From Leptidea sinapis (Eukaryota; Arthropoda; Insecta; Lepidoptera; Pieridae), in NCBI RefSeq assembly GCF_905404315.1, contig NC_066288.1, positions 992,001 through 1,056,000 on the forward strand: a stretch of DNA of 64,000 nucleotides. Reading direction: 5' to 3'. Positions within the stretch are counted from its first letter, which is position 1; each line of letters starts with the position of its first letter. Below, piece after piece: positions 39,401 through 48,611 of this stretch. Under the pieces are notes generated by a model, which made no database searches, had not been told where the DNA came from, and saw only the letters and a list, made by a program, of their open reading frames with translations. The translations under genes and the position numbers were made by a program.

Positions 39401-40003
39401 CCATTAAATAATAATATATTGTGTTCAACGAGACGAGACACTTAAAAGACACACACACAAGATTTACTTAAATAAGATTGCAAAAGCTGTAGCTCAGTTT
39501 TAAAGTTTTACAACAAAAAAAAAGGCAAATGTTTTATTGGAGACATTTTGTTGTTTGTTTTATAAAGATTCATTATGTCCATAAAGTGACAGATTCGGAC
39601 ACGAATTTCAACTGAATTTGGACCTCCTTGTGGAATGTCATTTGTAGGGATGATTATTACTACACGCTTCGTATTGGCATTTTTATCTGAAAGGCTCGGC
39701 TCCGCTCACACAATCACAATAATCTTTGTATTTATAATTTATTATTATACCTCCTTCACGTAATTTCTTGTACACATATCATTAAGAAATCTGAACTTTA
39801 ATTCTACTGTATATATGATACTAATATTGTGGCGTCACATGAAAGTAAACACTTTAAATTATGTTCTTATAATTATTTGTAGAAATAAAATAATGTTAAT
39901 TTCGTTCCGTACAATTACAGCGTTCGAGTTTGGTGCTAGTTCAGGAGCCAACCAACCAACAGGCGCCGGGCCGAAGACGGACGATGATGTGGAGTTGGAT
40001 TAA
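24461..40003 (+). CDS. ST13: ST13/Hip, Hsc70-interacting co-chaperone
   Basis: Eight exons join in frame to 390 residues: 24461-24654, 25500-25600, 25842-26053, 32323-32432, 32568-32727, 34444-34629, 37785-37911, 39921-40003. Hip is a cytosolic co-chaperone that stabilises the ADP state of Hsc70. Order of parts: N-terminal dimerisation segment (FLEQMKKFIDQCKTNP, residues ~13-28), acidic linker (SDLSDYESDVELDME), three TPRs at about 127-228 (AMRAFSEQKYEDAITLY, AIKLNPQSALLFAKRG, CIKDCSHALELN), a charged helix rich in Lys/Glu/Gln, and a C-terminal DP/STI1-like region (DPEVSRAFMDVSQNPENF). It ends DDDVELD. The GGMP repeats of vertebrate ST13 are almost absent (only GGFPAGM). The first donor is GTTTGT, the least canonical border; it is chosen because it alone keeps phase with exon 2. 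Introns 3, 6 and 7 carry large transposon insertions. Confidence 0.94.
26385..27000 (+). mobile_element. Tc1/mariner transposase scraps
   Basis: 26395-26463 encodes ...VAALRIAISQEWNNIP, like the C-terminal end of Tc1-type transposases. Near 26950-26996 the plus strand encodes DWPEQSPDLNAVEHN, a match to the DWPxxSPDLNPIE catalytic block. The order is reversed relative to an intact transposase, so these are separate or rearranged remnants in ST13 intron 3. A second copy of the 23.3-kb repeat lies between them (26585-26690). Confidence 0.5.
27760..31005 (+). mobile_element. Near-complete but inactivated Jockey-like LINE in ST13 intron 3
   Basis: The GC content is clearly higher than its surroundings. 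A 329-codon frame (28109-29098) starts with a nuclease domain (FCNIRGIHSNL, LTETQ, then a shortened stretch to GTSDHCLVRS). After a stop and frame changes there is an RT: SLDIAKAFDRVWH (29785-29823), GVPQGCVLSPTLFLLHIND (about 29955-30010) and CYADD (about 30038). 30181-30930 is a 249-codon C-terminal frame (HMEYCCHLWSGAPQ, then the YHGECSEELF tail). It ends in an A-rich run at about 30990-31005. At least three frame breaks and an internal loss in the nuclease near 28.58 kb make it non-functional. It appears to be the reference copy for most LINE tails in this window. Confidence 0.85.
31010..32320. other. Rest of ST13 intron 3
   Basis: AT-rich. Minus-strand 31363-31178 has a short frame with CHICLTRSHVQK that I cannot assign and regard as probable repeat debris. 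Plus-strand 32040-32300 is also unassigned. Confidence 0.3.
32735..34440. other. ST13 intron 5, repeat-bearing
   Basis: Contains a LINE 3'-end-like repeat in minus orientation at about 33505-33660 (AAAATCAAAATCAAAGTCGA, then TCTTTATTCGCTGTAAAACT). The remainder is AT-rich without a gene. Confidence 0.35.
34725..34840 (+). mobile_element. LINE 3' tail ending in poly(A)
   Basis: GGGCCGGCAGCACATCTCTT, then CCATCACGTGAGCCTCTTAT and an A run. The same tail occurs at 52735-52860. Located in ST13 intron 6. Confidence 0.55.
34943..35120 (-). repeat. CCGACTTCAAAAAGG repeat, copy 3 (inverted)
   Basis: Begins AACCGACTTCAAAAAGGAGA, the reverse complement of the ends at 10480 and 15045, so it is the same family in the other orientation. 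Confidence 0.5.
35228..35740. mobile_element. Long-armed foldback element in ST13 intron 6
   Basis: Left arm AACTACGTTTAAAAAACCGA, CTTCAAAAACTGAAAAGTAT, CATAACTAAAAATTTAATTT; right arm is its near-perfect complement ending in AAACGTAGTTTTTTTT. Each arm is about 65 bases and the pairing may extend outward (GACTGAC / GTCAGT). The centre of about 370 bases has no ORF. The arms carry the same ACCGACTTCAAAAA core as the smaller element at 14.2 kb. Confidence 0.7.
35989..37177 (+). mobile_element. 5'-truncated LINE with RNase H domain, 13-bp target-site duplication
   Basis: Flanked by exact repeats ATGGATAATATTG at 35976-35988 and 37178-37190. The insert is open from its 5' junction to a stop at 37088. 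It encodes an RNase HI domain (ELRIYTDGSKM, CECVAIKEAASAI, FLSDSMAVLTALKG, QWIKGHSGSLGNDAADELA, covering the D-E-D-D catalytic positions) and a C-terminal Cys/His knuckle (CRGCLTEDETVAHVILEC). The 3' end is a tail of CCATA units (37152-37177). The first 14 or so codons of the surrounding open frame, before the junction, are host intron, not element. An intact frame and exact duplication mean a recent insertion. Confidence 0.85.
37970..39060 (+). mobile_element. Degenerate RTE-like LINE in ST13 intron 7
   Basis: Fragments in shifting frames read LNTSDGRVVSSKSELLREVE, then EISMDLKQLKKNEAPADDGI (the RTE motif preceding the RT fingers), CEQAFDSVE and FADDIVVKAEPLEH. Order and content fit an RTE-clade RT with many stops. 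Confidence 0.65.
39065..39910. other. Rest of ST13 intron 7
   Basis: No gene seen. A GC-richer patch at about 39280-39330 is unassigned. Confidence 0.3.
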
Positions 40004-40639
40004 ATATATTACTGATGATTCAATGACCATCAAAATTGGAAATTTTTAAGTAATGCCAAATTATCTTACATATTCTGCCATTATTATAACTCACTTTAAA
40101 TATCCCAGGATTAACGTCTTGAGCTTTTTGTTAATTATTACCTCTTCGGAAGTGTAATAGGGTTGCTTGATAAAATAATTAAGTTATAAAAATTGTAATA
40201 CCACATCATTTACAAGATACTGAATGGTGGGTTTGTCACTATTTTTTATTGAAACTTGGGAACTCAAAGGTGGATTTACAGAGATATATATTATGCACCT
40301 TATAGGGTGTGGGTCCCACATGTTAAAATTTATTGAGAAATTCTCACTTTTAAAATTGGAGGGTATTTCAGAGCTTCAACTATCCAAACCTTTGTTTTTC
40401 AATTGCTTTAAGTATATATTATATCTTAGTTAATATATATATAAATAGACTGCAAAATTTTAAGATTTATATATTGTAAATTATTGTTAAAATACGTAAT
40501 ATTTAGCACTCTACGTATTAAAAGCATTTATTTTGTGTCATGGAACTTTCAACATATTGTTTTATACACTACTTACATTATAACCAATAATTATATTTTA
40601 GTTTTATATTTTCGAGTTGTTATTGGAATTAAATTCAAC

Positions 40640-40692
40640 AATAAAAAGATATGTGTTTAGTCACTTTAGATTTATGTTACTCAAGAAATAAA
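40640..40692 (+). terminator. Candidate poly(A) signals of ST13
   Basis: AATAAA occurs at 40640-40645 and 40687-40692, 640-690 bases after the ST13 stop. Either could end the transcript; which is used cannot be told from sequence. Confidence 0.35.
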
Positions 40693-40974
40693 ATATTCAC
40701 TGCAAATATTTGTTTACTTTGTAGCTAATTGATTTAATTCTAACTATATCGATTTTATATGTTAATATGGTTTTATGACCAAAATTGATAATTTATTAAG
40801 TAGAGATTGGGTGTGTAAGAAGTCAACTGCGTAATTACGCAGTTAAAAATTTTTTTAACCACATTAGCATTTATACCGTTTAAATTAGCAAAGATACATA
40901 ATTAGATAAGGTTTCAGCGGTATTAGTCTAGACGCAAGGTAAGTCTTCAAACGACTACGTTGTACAACACCGCT

Positions 40975-41530
40975 GACCTGCCGCATTTAACACAAGTGGG
41001 TACACGTCGGCAGACTGGGTTACGATACTTTCTGTATCTTGGCCTTGGGGCAGGATTAGTTTACATTATTACTGTACTTGTTGCAACGACCGATTTGATA
41101 TGGAATCGGGGACCCAGTGCTCTGTGAACGGCTGGATCGTTGAACGGACGTCGCTTCATTGTGTGTCTTCTACCGCATTTTTCACGGGGAGTGTTCCGAA
41201 AAGGCTGTTTCCTGCCGCCGAATTCCACCTGCTCACGACACGCCAAAAGTTAGGATATCATCCCCACCATCTGGATGTGTGGCGGTCCTCCACAGTGCGG
41301 TTTTCAAGGAGCTTTCTTCCACGTTCTACAAAGCTGTGGAATGAACTACCTTGTGCGGTGTTTCCGGGACGATACGATATGGGTACCATCAAAAAAAGCG
41401 CGTACACCTTCGTTAAAGGCCGGCAACGCTCCTGTGATTCCTCTGGTGTTGCAAGAGAATTTGGGCGACGGTGATCACTTAACACCAGGTGACTCGTACG
41501 CTCGTTTGTCCTCCTTATCCACCAAGAAAT
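40975..41530 (+). mobile_element. Internally deleted Jockey-like LINE copy
   Basis: 40975-41095 corresponds to the mid-ORF region of the large copy near 28.73-28.87 kb (TSADW-like, then a degenerate RVCF segment). The sequence then jumps straight to the part starting GGGACCCAGTGCTCTGTGAA (about 30.55 kb in the large copy) and runs to the shared 3' end near 41500. About 1.7 kb including the whole RT is missing. Confidence 0.75.
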
Positions 41531-41959
41531 AGAATTCAAGCTTAGAGCTTAGGTTGATGTGCATCCATTATATAATTTATAATTATATAGTTGACTGTTT
41601 ATTACTTTTTATGAAATAGTTTATATTATTTAAACGCGACTCCTATGTTGGTTGCAGCACATTACAAACTAATTTGTTATGTATATTACAGCCACTGTAA
41701 ATACTTTAATTGATTGAAAAGAGTAGCCGTTGAGTTTCTTGTAAGTTCTTCTCAACTTTTTCCGAACATATTCTGGTAAATACAGTAATATAAATATTTG
41801 TTGTGACGATTCAAAAGCGCTTGGTTTCAGCCTAATTGAATAATTTTATTTGAAAGAAGAAATACAACCGTGTCTCCAAATACTTTTACGAGCAATTTCA
41901 TACCAACATCATTTGCATACCAACTCGCAGTCAGAAAGGTCCTTTATCGAATACGTCAT

Positions 41960-42177
41960 CCCTCTGAACATGAAAATGGATATCACACCAGAAGTAGCGT
42001 CTCAAGTGGTTGCACTAATTGAAGCTAGGCAGAACCAAAATCAAGAGGCTTGTCAGTTAAATTTGAGCAGATATTATGCTGTTCGACGGGTGTACCAGAG
42101 ATTCAACAAAACTGGTGGCTTTACCAGACGACCAGGAACAGGCCGAAAACGTTCGACAACACAGCGCACACAGTGAT
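41960..42177 (+). mobile_element. Tc1-like transposase N-terminal fragment
   Basis: Encodes ITPEVASQVVALIEARQNQN, then RVYQRFNKTGGFTRRPGTGR: the paired-like HTH plus GRPR-type basic hook of Tc1-family transposases. It stops right after, with no catalytic domain. It lies between the converging 3' ends of ST13 and mRpL38. Confidence 0.65.
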
Positions 42178-42467
42178 CGTTTTCTTGTGACGACATAACT
42201 ACGAAAGCAAGACGACATAACTAAAAGTAATGGGTAACGTTTGTTATGAATGCCTCCATATTAATTTTTCAGTATTGTTGACATTTCGAGGACATTGTAC
42301 GATTTCGATTGAGTTAGTTGGACAAGTGGAGTCTCTGCCTAATTGAGAGGTCGACTGTGGCCAGAACATAGGCCGGCGCCTGTTTGACAATAATTTAGTT
42401 ATTATAGATAAATAAAACAAATTATGTCATTACAAGATACATATTATATAATATATATTTTCCTATT

Positions 42468-45400
42468 TCAAACATCATTCACTCTTCCCCATCCTAATCT
42501 AATCTTCTTTTCATGAAGCTTCAACCACGACGGCATACTGTGCGGTAACGGATGAGCGTTAGGGAACCTCAATGGAGGGTCGGGCGACTTGAACGGATCT
42601 TCATTTTTAAGCTTTCGTACAAGATATTCTTTCTTCACCTGTTTAGGATCTCTGTACTTGTCCATGTATAAGTTGAAAGGTTTCCTGAGTGGGAACCATT
42701 CTTGCGGCCGAATGTAAGGTTCAGGAAAGTCATACTCATAAACTGCAAAAAGAAAAATAAATAATAAAAGTCATAACGTACTCATGGAGTAGGGTGTCGC
42801 GCGTGATATTTAAACAAGACACCGTAATTAAATATGATTAAAGAAGCTAAATCCAAATTAGAATGCTTATACAAGCCATTCTCCCTCTCCGCGATCTCAA
42901 CCCGTCGCGTCGCCCTGCTACTAGCGTTACTTACGAGCTCGTTTTCTTACATTTTATTCTAGCATCTCAACATAACATAATAATAAATAACAATTACTAC
43001 ATATTTTTAGTTATAGATATAAATAAAAATAAAAAATTAAAAATAATTTAAATTAAATATTTATTTATTATATACGGGCGAACCCTTTTTACAATATTAA
43101 AACTATGAAAGTGATACAATATTTACTTAAATAAAATAAAATATTAGAAAGTTCGTTACTATTGCAGCTAAGGAAATGAGCTATTAATTTTGAAGTAGAT
43201 AAATTTACTGTAAACAAATTTGAATTTTCGACATTACGTCCGGCAGTCCAACATTAAGCGTTCTATAACTCAAAAAGTATGGACATTCCAAAAAAAAGTT
43301 AGGATAAGCTTATATATAAAAATGGATGGATGCACTTTTTTTATTAAACTGAAATTTAAAAGTTATCGGCCGAGATAGAAAAACCGGTTCATTAAATGGG
43401 CTATAAATCGTGATCGGTAAGACGTTTTACTGAAAAGTTTGCAGGAGGTAAAAGATGCGAAATTTAATTATCTACAATAATGGTCTGAATAATCTTTGCC
43501 CTAAACTGCATAGTTTCCGAGATATGGGCCAAAAACTTATTCAAGAGCTTCATCTGGATCTTGCAGCATTCTGTGATTTTTACTCAGTAAGTGACTAAGC
43601 CTTACAAAAAAAAATTGGATTTGGAGAATGTTTTGTGCGAGGTTACATTATATTTTTACTGGCCTATTTGATGTAAACCACTTTTGTTTCGTTTTCTTGC
43701 TGACCGTACTTCCTAGAACTGTCATTCTAGCCAGGTGCAGAGTGTTGACGGACATATAGGTACCAGTCAGATTATAATACGAGCCAAATTTTACACCTTT
43801 CAATTGAAAAAATATGAAAGAAAAATATAAGTTTACAGAGAAAATAGACTATTCCGAAGATAAATTTATAGGCTTACATATCGAGATTATCTTTGATTTG
43901 ATGCTTTAATGAAAGTAAAGGGTGAACTATTTTAATAAGAATTATGATTCTTCCGATCATTTTAATATGAATTGATTCGGAAATCAATTCAGATCATTAT
44001 AAAATCCCATGAAAAATGAAGTAGTAACCATAATTTAGGAAGACGATATGAAACATGTGATAAAGAATTGCTTAATAATGCGCAATTAGATAATTCCAAA
44101 AATAGACGTGTGTATGATGCTATTAAATGACGCGTATTTTGAATTAAAAACCCAGATTTTATTTCTAACACTTAAATTATAAACTAAATAAAAAAAGTGT
44201 GTGTCAGCTCCGACGCACGACTGGAGTTTACTCCTCAAGAACGATTATCTTTGAACAGGTACTATCAAAATCAAGTTCAATGGAGTCGGTTACAAACAGA
44301 AAAAGCTAATAAAAGCGTATTAATTAAAAAATGAAATAAATCCTTAACGCTCAAAATATGTCAGGAAATGCCCAAACACCACTCCTTTTAAAAGGTCCAT
44401 CAAGGAAGTTACATTTTGGCACACCCTAATAGGTATATTATATTACATGCGTAAGCTATCACGCAGTATATCTACTGTGTACGCTGGCTTCACACAAGTA
44501 TACACACTGGCTGCACACAAGTATACACACTGGCTTCACACAAGTATACACACTGGCTTCACACAAGTATACACACTGGCTGCACACAAGTATACACACA
44601 AGTGTACACACTGGCTTCACACAAGTATACACACTGGCTTCACACAAGTATACACACTGGCTGCACACAAGTATACACACTGGCTGCACACAAGTATACA
44701 CACTGGCTTCACACAAGTATACACACTGGCTGCACACACACAACTGAAAAGTGAAAGGTGCGCGAGAAATAATGCGCACGAAAAACGATACTATCCCATT
44801 TGATGGGTAGGTTTTACTCTCCATATTTTTCTCAAACCCGGCGCCTTATATGAAAATCGATTCTTAAGGAGTAATCTCCAAAAAACATATTCATTAAACT
44901 CACTTCAAAATTGGTACCTTGTATAATATACAAAAACAATATTTAAAGCAAGTTGTTGGAGATACTTTATCTCTTCTCATAGATTTTTTTTATAGAAGAG
45001 AGGACAAACGACCGTATGGGTCACCTGATGTTTAGTGAGCACCGCCCATATTCTCATGCTATAGCAGAGAAATCACAAGAGCGTTGCCGGCACTTTAAAA
45101 AAGTTTACTCTCTTTTTTTAAAGGTACCTTCAAACAAAGAACGTAAACTGGTCGTATCGTCCTGGAAGCACCGCTCAAGGAAGCTCATTCATTCCGCTCC
45201 GTCCTACGTAGAAGAAAGTTCTGTGATGTCAGAGTCTATATCAACGATCTTTAAATGTACTAATATAAATGTATGGTCAGTTTTTATTCCTGTGGTTATA
45301 CTGCGAAAACTACTGAGCGGATCGGAATAATACTTGTACATTAGGTGCAGCGTGTTTCGGTGAAGGTTTTAGTATAAGATATGTTGGTGATAACTTATCC

Positions 45401-48158
45401 ATACTATCTATATTTTTAAAAACACGTACAAAATCTCAACACAACAAATTCAGTCAATGCCATTTCATTACATATGATTCATACAATGAGCAGGCGCGGA
45501 GTTTTCCGGGTCAGCGCTTATCTTGTATAATTTTAATAAAAAATAAATTTAATAAAAATAATTTTTATAATAATAATATGCTTTTAATTATTTTGTGATT
45601 TATAAAATAATTGACCAAAAGTAAAAACTTGCAAGTATTTTCTGATGCCTACTAAAAATACTTTGAGAAGTGCACTAGATAAAGTATTTTTTCTAGTTCC
45701 TAGGGACTCAACTATTTTTTATTTATTTATTTTTATTAATATCCTAACAAAGTGGTGTAAACAGTAACTATTTGACCGCGTGCAATGCAGAGCTGCTTGA
45801 AATGTTGGGAGCCCAGTGATCTATGAACAGCTAGATTGCTTGGTGTTGCATAGGGACATCACTTCATTGTGTGTCTTCTACCGCATTTATCACGGGGAGT
45901 GTTCTGAAGAGTTGTTTGACTTGATTCCTGCCACCAAATTCCACCTTCGCACAACAAGCCACAAATTAGGATATCATACCCACCATTTATCCAGAATGCC
46001 ACACATCCATGTGACATTCCTCCACAGTGTGGTTTTTAAGGAACTTTCTTCAACATTTAAAATGTTTACTTCTTTAAATTTTTCTCTTGATTCTTTAGGA
46101 CCTAAATGATAAATAGCGCAAATAGACCAAGATGTCCAGTGCTCAAATAGCCCTGCCCATTGTAAGTTTTTATTTGAGTAATGCCATGTAATATAGCAAG
46201 CAGTATCCACCACTTTTACTACTTCTCCACTTAACAAAACATTCACATCTACATTTTTGGCATTTGACACAGTAAATTTAATATATTTAGTTTTATGACT
46301 ATTTAACAATAGATCATTGGCACTAAACCAGTACACAAAGTCAGATAGAGCATTGTGTACTTCTTCATATAAGCTATTGACTTACTTGGCTCCTTTTGTT
46401 TTAAAATATCATGAAAGAAGTCTTTAACAGATGAATCCCAAATTGTTTGATAGAATGCTAAACCTGCTGGTGTGACAATGTCTTGATATTTTTTATACCA
46501 ATCTCTTGTAACAAAAGTCCTTGCTTCAAGCTGTGCTGGTGATGTTACTAAAACATTCAACTTTCATAATATTACAAGTATCAATCAGGTATTTGACAAG
46601 CATAAGGAATATAGTATTTTCTTTAATTAATGTGAGCGTTGAGTGAACATTTATTTAAATAAAATCCATTATAAGTATTATATTTAAATAAAAAATTATA
46701 ATTCAATATTTTGTCAATTTTTTTTAATGTTTACAATTTGAATAAAGTAGTAAATTGAACAACATAATGCTCATGTGTGTGATCTGTTTTACTATCCCGT
46801 TACTTTCAGACTAACTGCACTTGGATGACTATTGCTATACTAATGAGTGCACTAGGTCTGAGTATACTTGGATAGTGGAATTCCCTCTTAAGGACCACAG
46901 GTTTGAGGATATGAAAATAAAAGCATTGCTTTGGTAGACCTAATGTAAACATTGATTATATAAGTTTTACAAACATTGTGATATGTTTGTATGTGTGTGT
47001 AGTGAAATACATTAAAATACAAGATAGGTCTAATATAATAATAATTAAAAGGCAATCTTGTGAAGAATAGGCAACAACACAAAACTTGCTCTTTTAAAAA
47101 TGGCCTAATTTATTAATTTACAAGAAATAGTAATAACCAGAGTATGATGTTATATTCAAAACAATGTAAAACTAAATAATAATCCTAATACTAGAAACAA
47201 ATGTTGGATTGTTCTGCAAAAAAAGATTACCTTCTGGTATATCAAATAATATTCTGTCATTTTGTTTATACAATACAAAAACATATCTATGATAGCCTGT
47301 GCCTTTTAATGGTAAAGGCTGTATATACTCCACAATAGTATCACCCTTTTCAATTGCATTGCCTGGAATGTTAGCTACAATCCAATGTGCATATTCCTTA
47401 GAGCTGTCCTGCATGTGTCCATCTAAACTTGACAATACTAGAGTCCATAACGAACTCCCATCTGATTTAAATAAAACTTCTGGTTGTTCTAAAGCTTCCG
47501 AGGGTTTAATTACATTTCCAGTATAAACAGGTAAACATGTTCCATTTTTCAAATCATAAGTCACTTCTATATTTATAAATGGTACAAAATAGCCCTCTCC
47601 ATATAGGTGTTCATATATACTATAGTGATCAGCTATTTGCTTTTTGTGGTATGGACCTAGAGTTTCTAGCCATACTTTCTTTGCCTCCTGTAAATCAATT
47701 TCTAATTGATAGTTTCGTGCTAATTTCTCCATCTGCTTATCATTTTTTATTCTTTTTAAATGTTCAAGTTGCTCCTGTTTGACACTTGTCCTTCTAAAAA
47801 TAAATATGTTTAACATTTCATTGAAGAGTAAATTATATACTATAATTAGGTTACCACTGTAACCAGACACTTCTAGCAGTAAAAATCAATTAGATTGAAT
47901 AAATCACACTTTTTGGTTAAAGAAATTTAGCAAATAATATAGAACATAACTACAAATTTATACTTGAACTAACCTGTCCGCTGGAAATCCGATGTCAACT
48001 TTCGCTGTATATAATTCATCTTTATAATTCAGTTCTTCCAATCGATCTTTTATTGTTCTACAAAGTATGGGAGCCTTTCCTCTTAACCTATGACCTAACC
48101 TTCTTTGTTGTAACTGTAAATTTGCTCGAAAGCAATCAATAATTATTGTATGCAGCAT
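42468..48158 (-). CDS. mRpL38: Mitochondrial large-subunit ribosomal protein L38
   Basis: Four exons on the minus strand: 48158-47974, 47793-47231, 46547-46386 and 42742-42468. Phases match at each junction and give 394 residues, the usual size for the family. mRpL38 is a structural protein of the mitochondrial 39S subunit with a phosphatidylethanolamine-binding-protein (PEBP) fold that has become structural. Visible parts: a basic, probably mitochondrion-targeting N-terminus (RANLQLQQRRLGHRLRG), a charged helix (EQLEHLKRIKNDKQMEKLAR), the PEBP domain with its GYHRYVFVLYKQ strand, the family motif TPAGLAFYQTIWDSSVKDFF, and the C-terminus (PFNLYMDKYRDPKQVKKEYL, ending GWGRVNDV). Intron 3 is 3.6 kb and holds a 23-bp minisatellite and several LINE pieces, one starting within about 10-20 bases of the exon-3 donor. 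It is head-to-head with the THAP gene. Confidence 0.95.
42750..44475. other. mRpL38 intron 3, distal part
   Basis: AT-rich. There are no recognisable genes or repeats beyond simple A/T-rich tracts. Short open frames at 42863-43051 and 43989-44171 are not credible. Confidence 0.35.
44483..44742. repeat. 23-bp minisatellite
   Basis: About eleven copies of a 23-base unit of the form CTGGCTTCACACAAGTATAC plus ACA, with T/G variation at one site (CTTCAC or CTGCAC) and one short unit of about 13 bases near 44590-44605. Because three units make 69 bases, the array reads as a 23-residue peptide repeat and stays open on both strands. This is an arithmetic effect, not evidence of coding. Located in mRpL38 intron 3. 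Confidence 0.9.
44998..45200 (-). mobile_element. Jockey-like LINE 3' end, minus orientation
   Basis: AGGACAAACGACCGTATGGG, TCACCTGATG and the inverted AAGAGCGTTGCCGGC block are the reverse complement of the 3' end at about 30.85-30.98 kb. Decayed. Confidence 0.7.
45776..46060 (+). mobile_element. Jockey-like LINE 3' fragment, plus orientation
   Basis: TTTGACCGCGTGCAATGCAG, then a frame with SLCVFYRIYHGECSEELFDL, matching the large copy from about 30.51 kb onward. It is interrupted near 46060 by a fragment of the other LINE family in opposite orientation. Confidence 0.75.
46062..46378 (-). mobile_element. Second-family LINE fragment next to mRpL38 exon 3
   Basis: The minus strand encodes YWFSANDLLLNSHKTKYIKF and HLGPKESREKFKEVNIL, matching about 18.94-19.60 kb of the other copy with an internal loss. 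It starts immediately downstream of the exon-3 splice donor at 46385 and abuts a plus-oriented Jockey-like piece at its other end. Confidence 0.75.
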
Positions 48159-48611
48159 GATGAAATAAATCCAATATCGTCATTCGTCAAAAGCGTCGAC
48201 GGTCGAACTAAGTTCGATTAATGTATGTATGTATAATAAAAATATTTTAGTATACATACAAATCTCAAAATATTTTAGATAAACATAGGATGATACAGGG
48301 TTGGGACAGTCGCCTTATAGAGACGTTTTCAGAAAACTGTAGTGCCATCTGATAGTTGGCCCCAAAATTAAAGCTTTGTCAGCTGTCACTCGCTTTGAAA
48401 CCTGCCCACTGGTCATAAAATGGCGGCTACTCTCGTGTTTTCCATTTTGCATATTTTTGGTATTGAAATCAAAGTTTAAGTGCGTCGAGTCGAGCCTTGT
48501 TTTCCTCCGCCTTGCTGTTGCGAATTCACTTCAAAAATCTCCTTATTCTGTGAATTTCTACTTTATGTGATAGAGACACTTTTGTTTGTGGAATTTATGA
48601 ACTTTGGTGTA
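48159..48611. promoter_or_regulatory. Shared head-to-head promoter region (mRpL38 / THAP gene)
   Basis: The two start codons face away from each other across 453 bases without any recognised repeat. Such compact head-to-head spacing usually means a shared promoter and the 5' UTRs of both genes. I see no single TATA box I would defend; the region is less AT-biased than the adjoining introns near the THAP side. Confidence 0.45.

Noticed and set aside
44447..44824. Long repeat-bearing open frames on both strands and a superficially CRISPR-like periodicity
   Set aside because: The units are directly tandem with no unique spacers, and the openness follows from a 23-base period. Eukaryotic minisatellite, not CRISPR and not coding.
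45974..46336. A 120-residue minus-strand gene inside mRpL38 intron 3
   Set aside because: Chimera of two LINE fragments read through in one frame.
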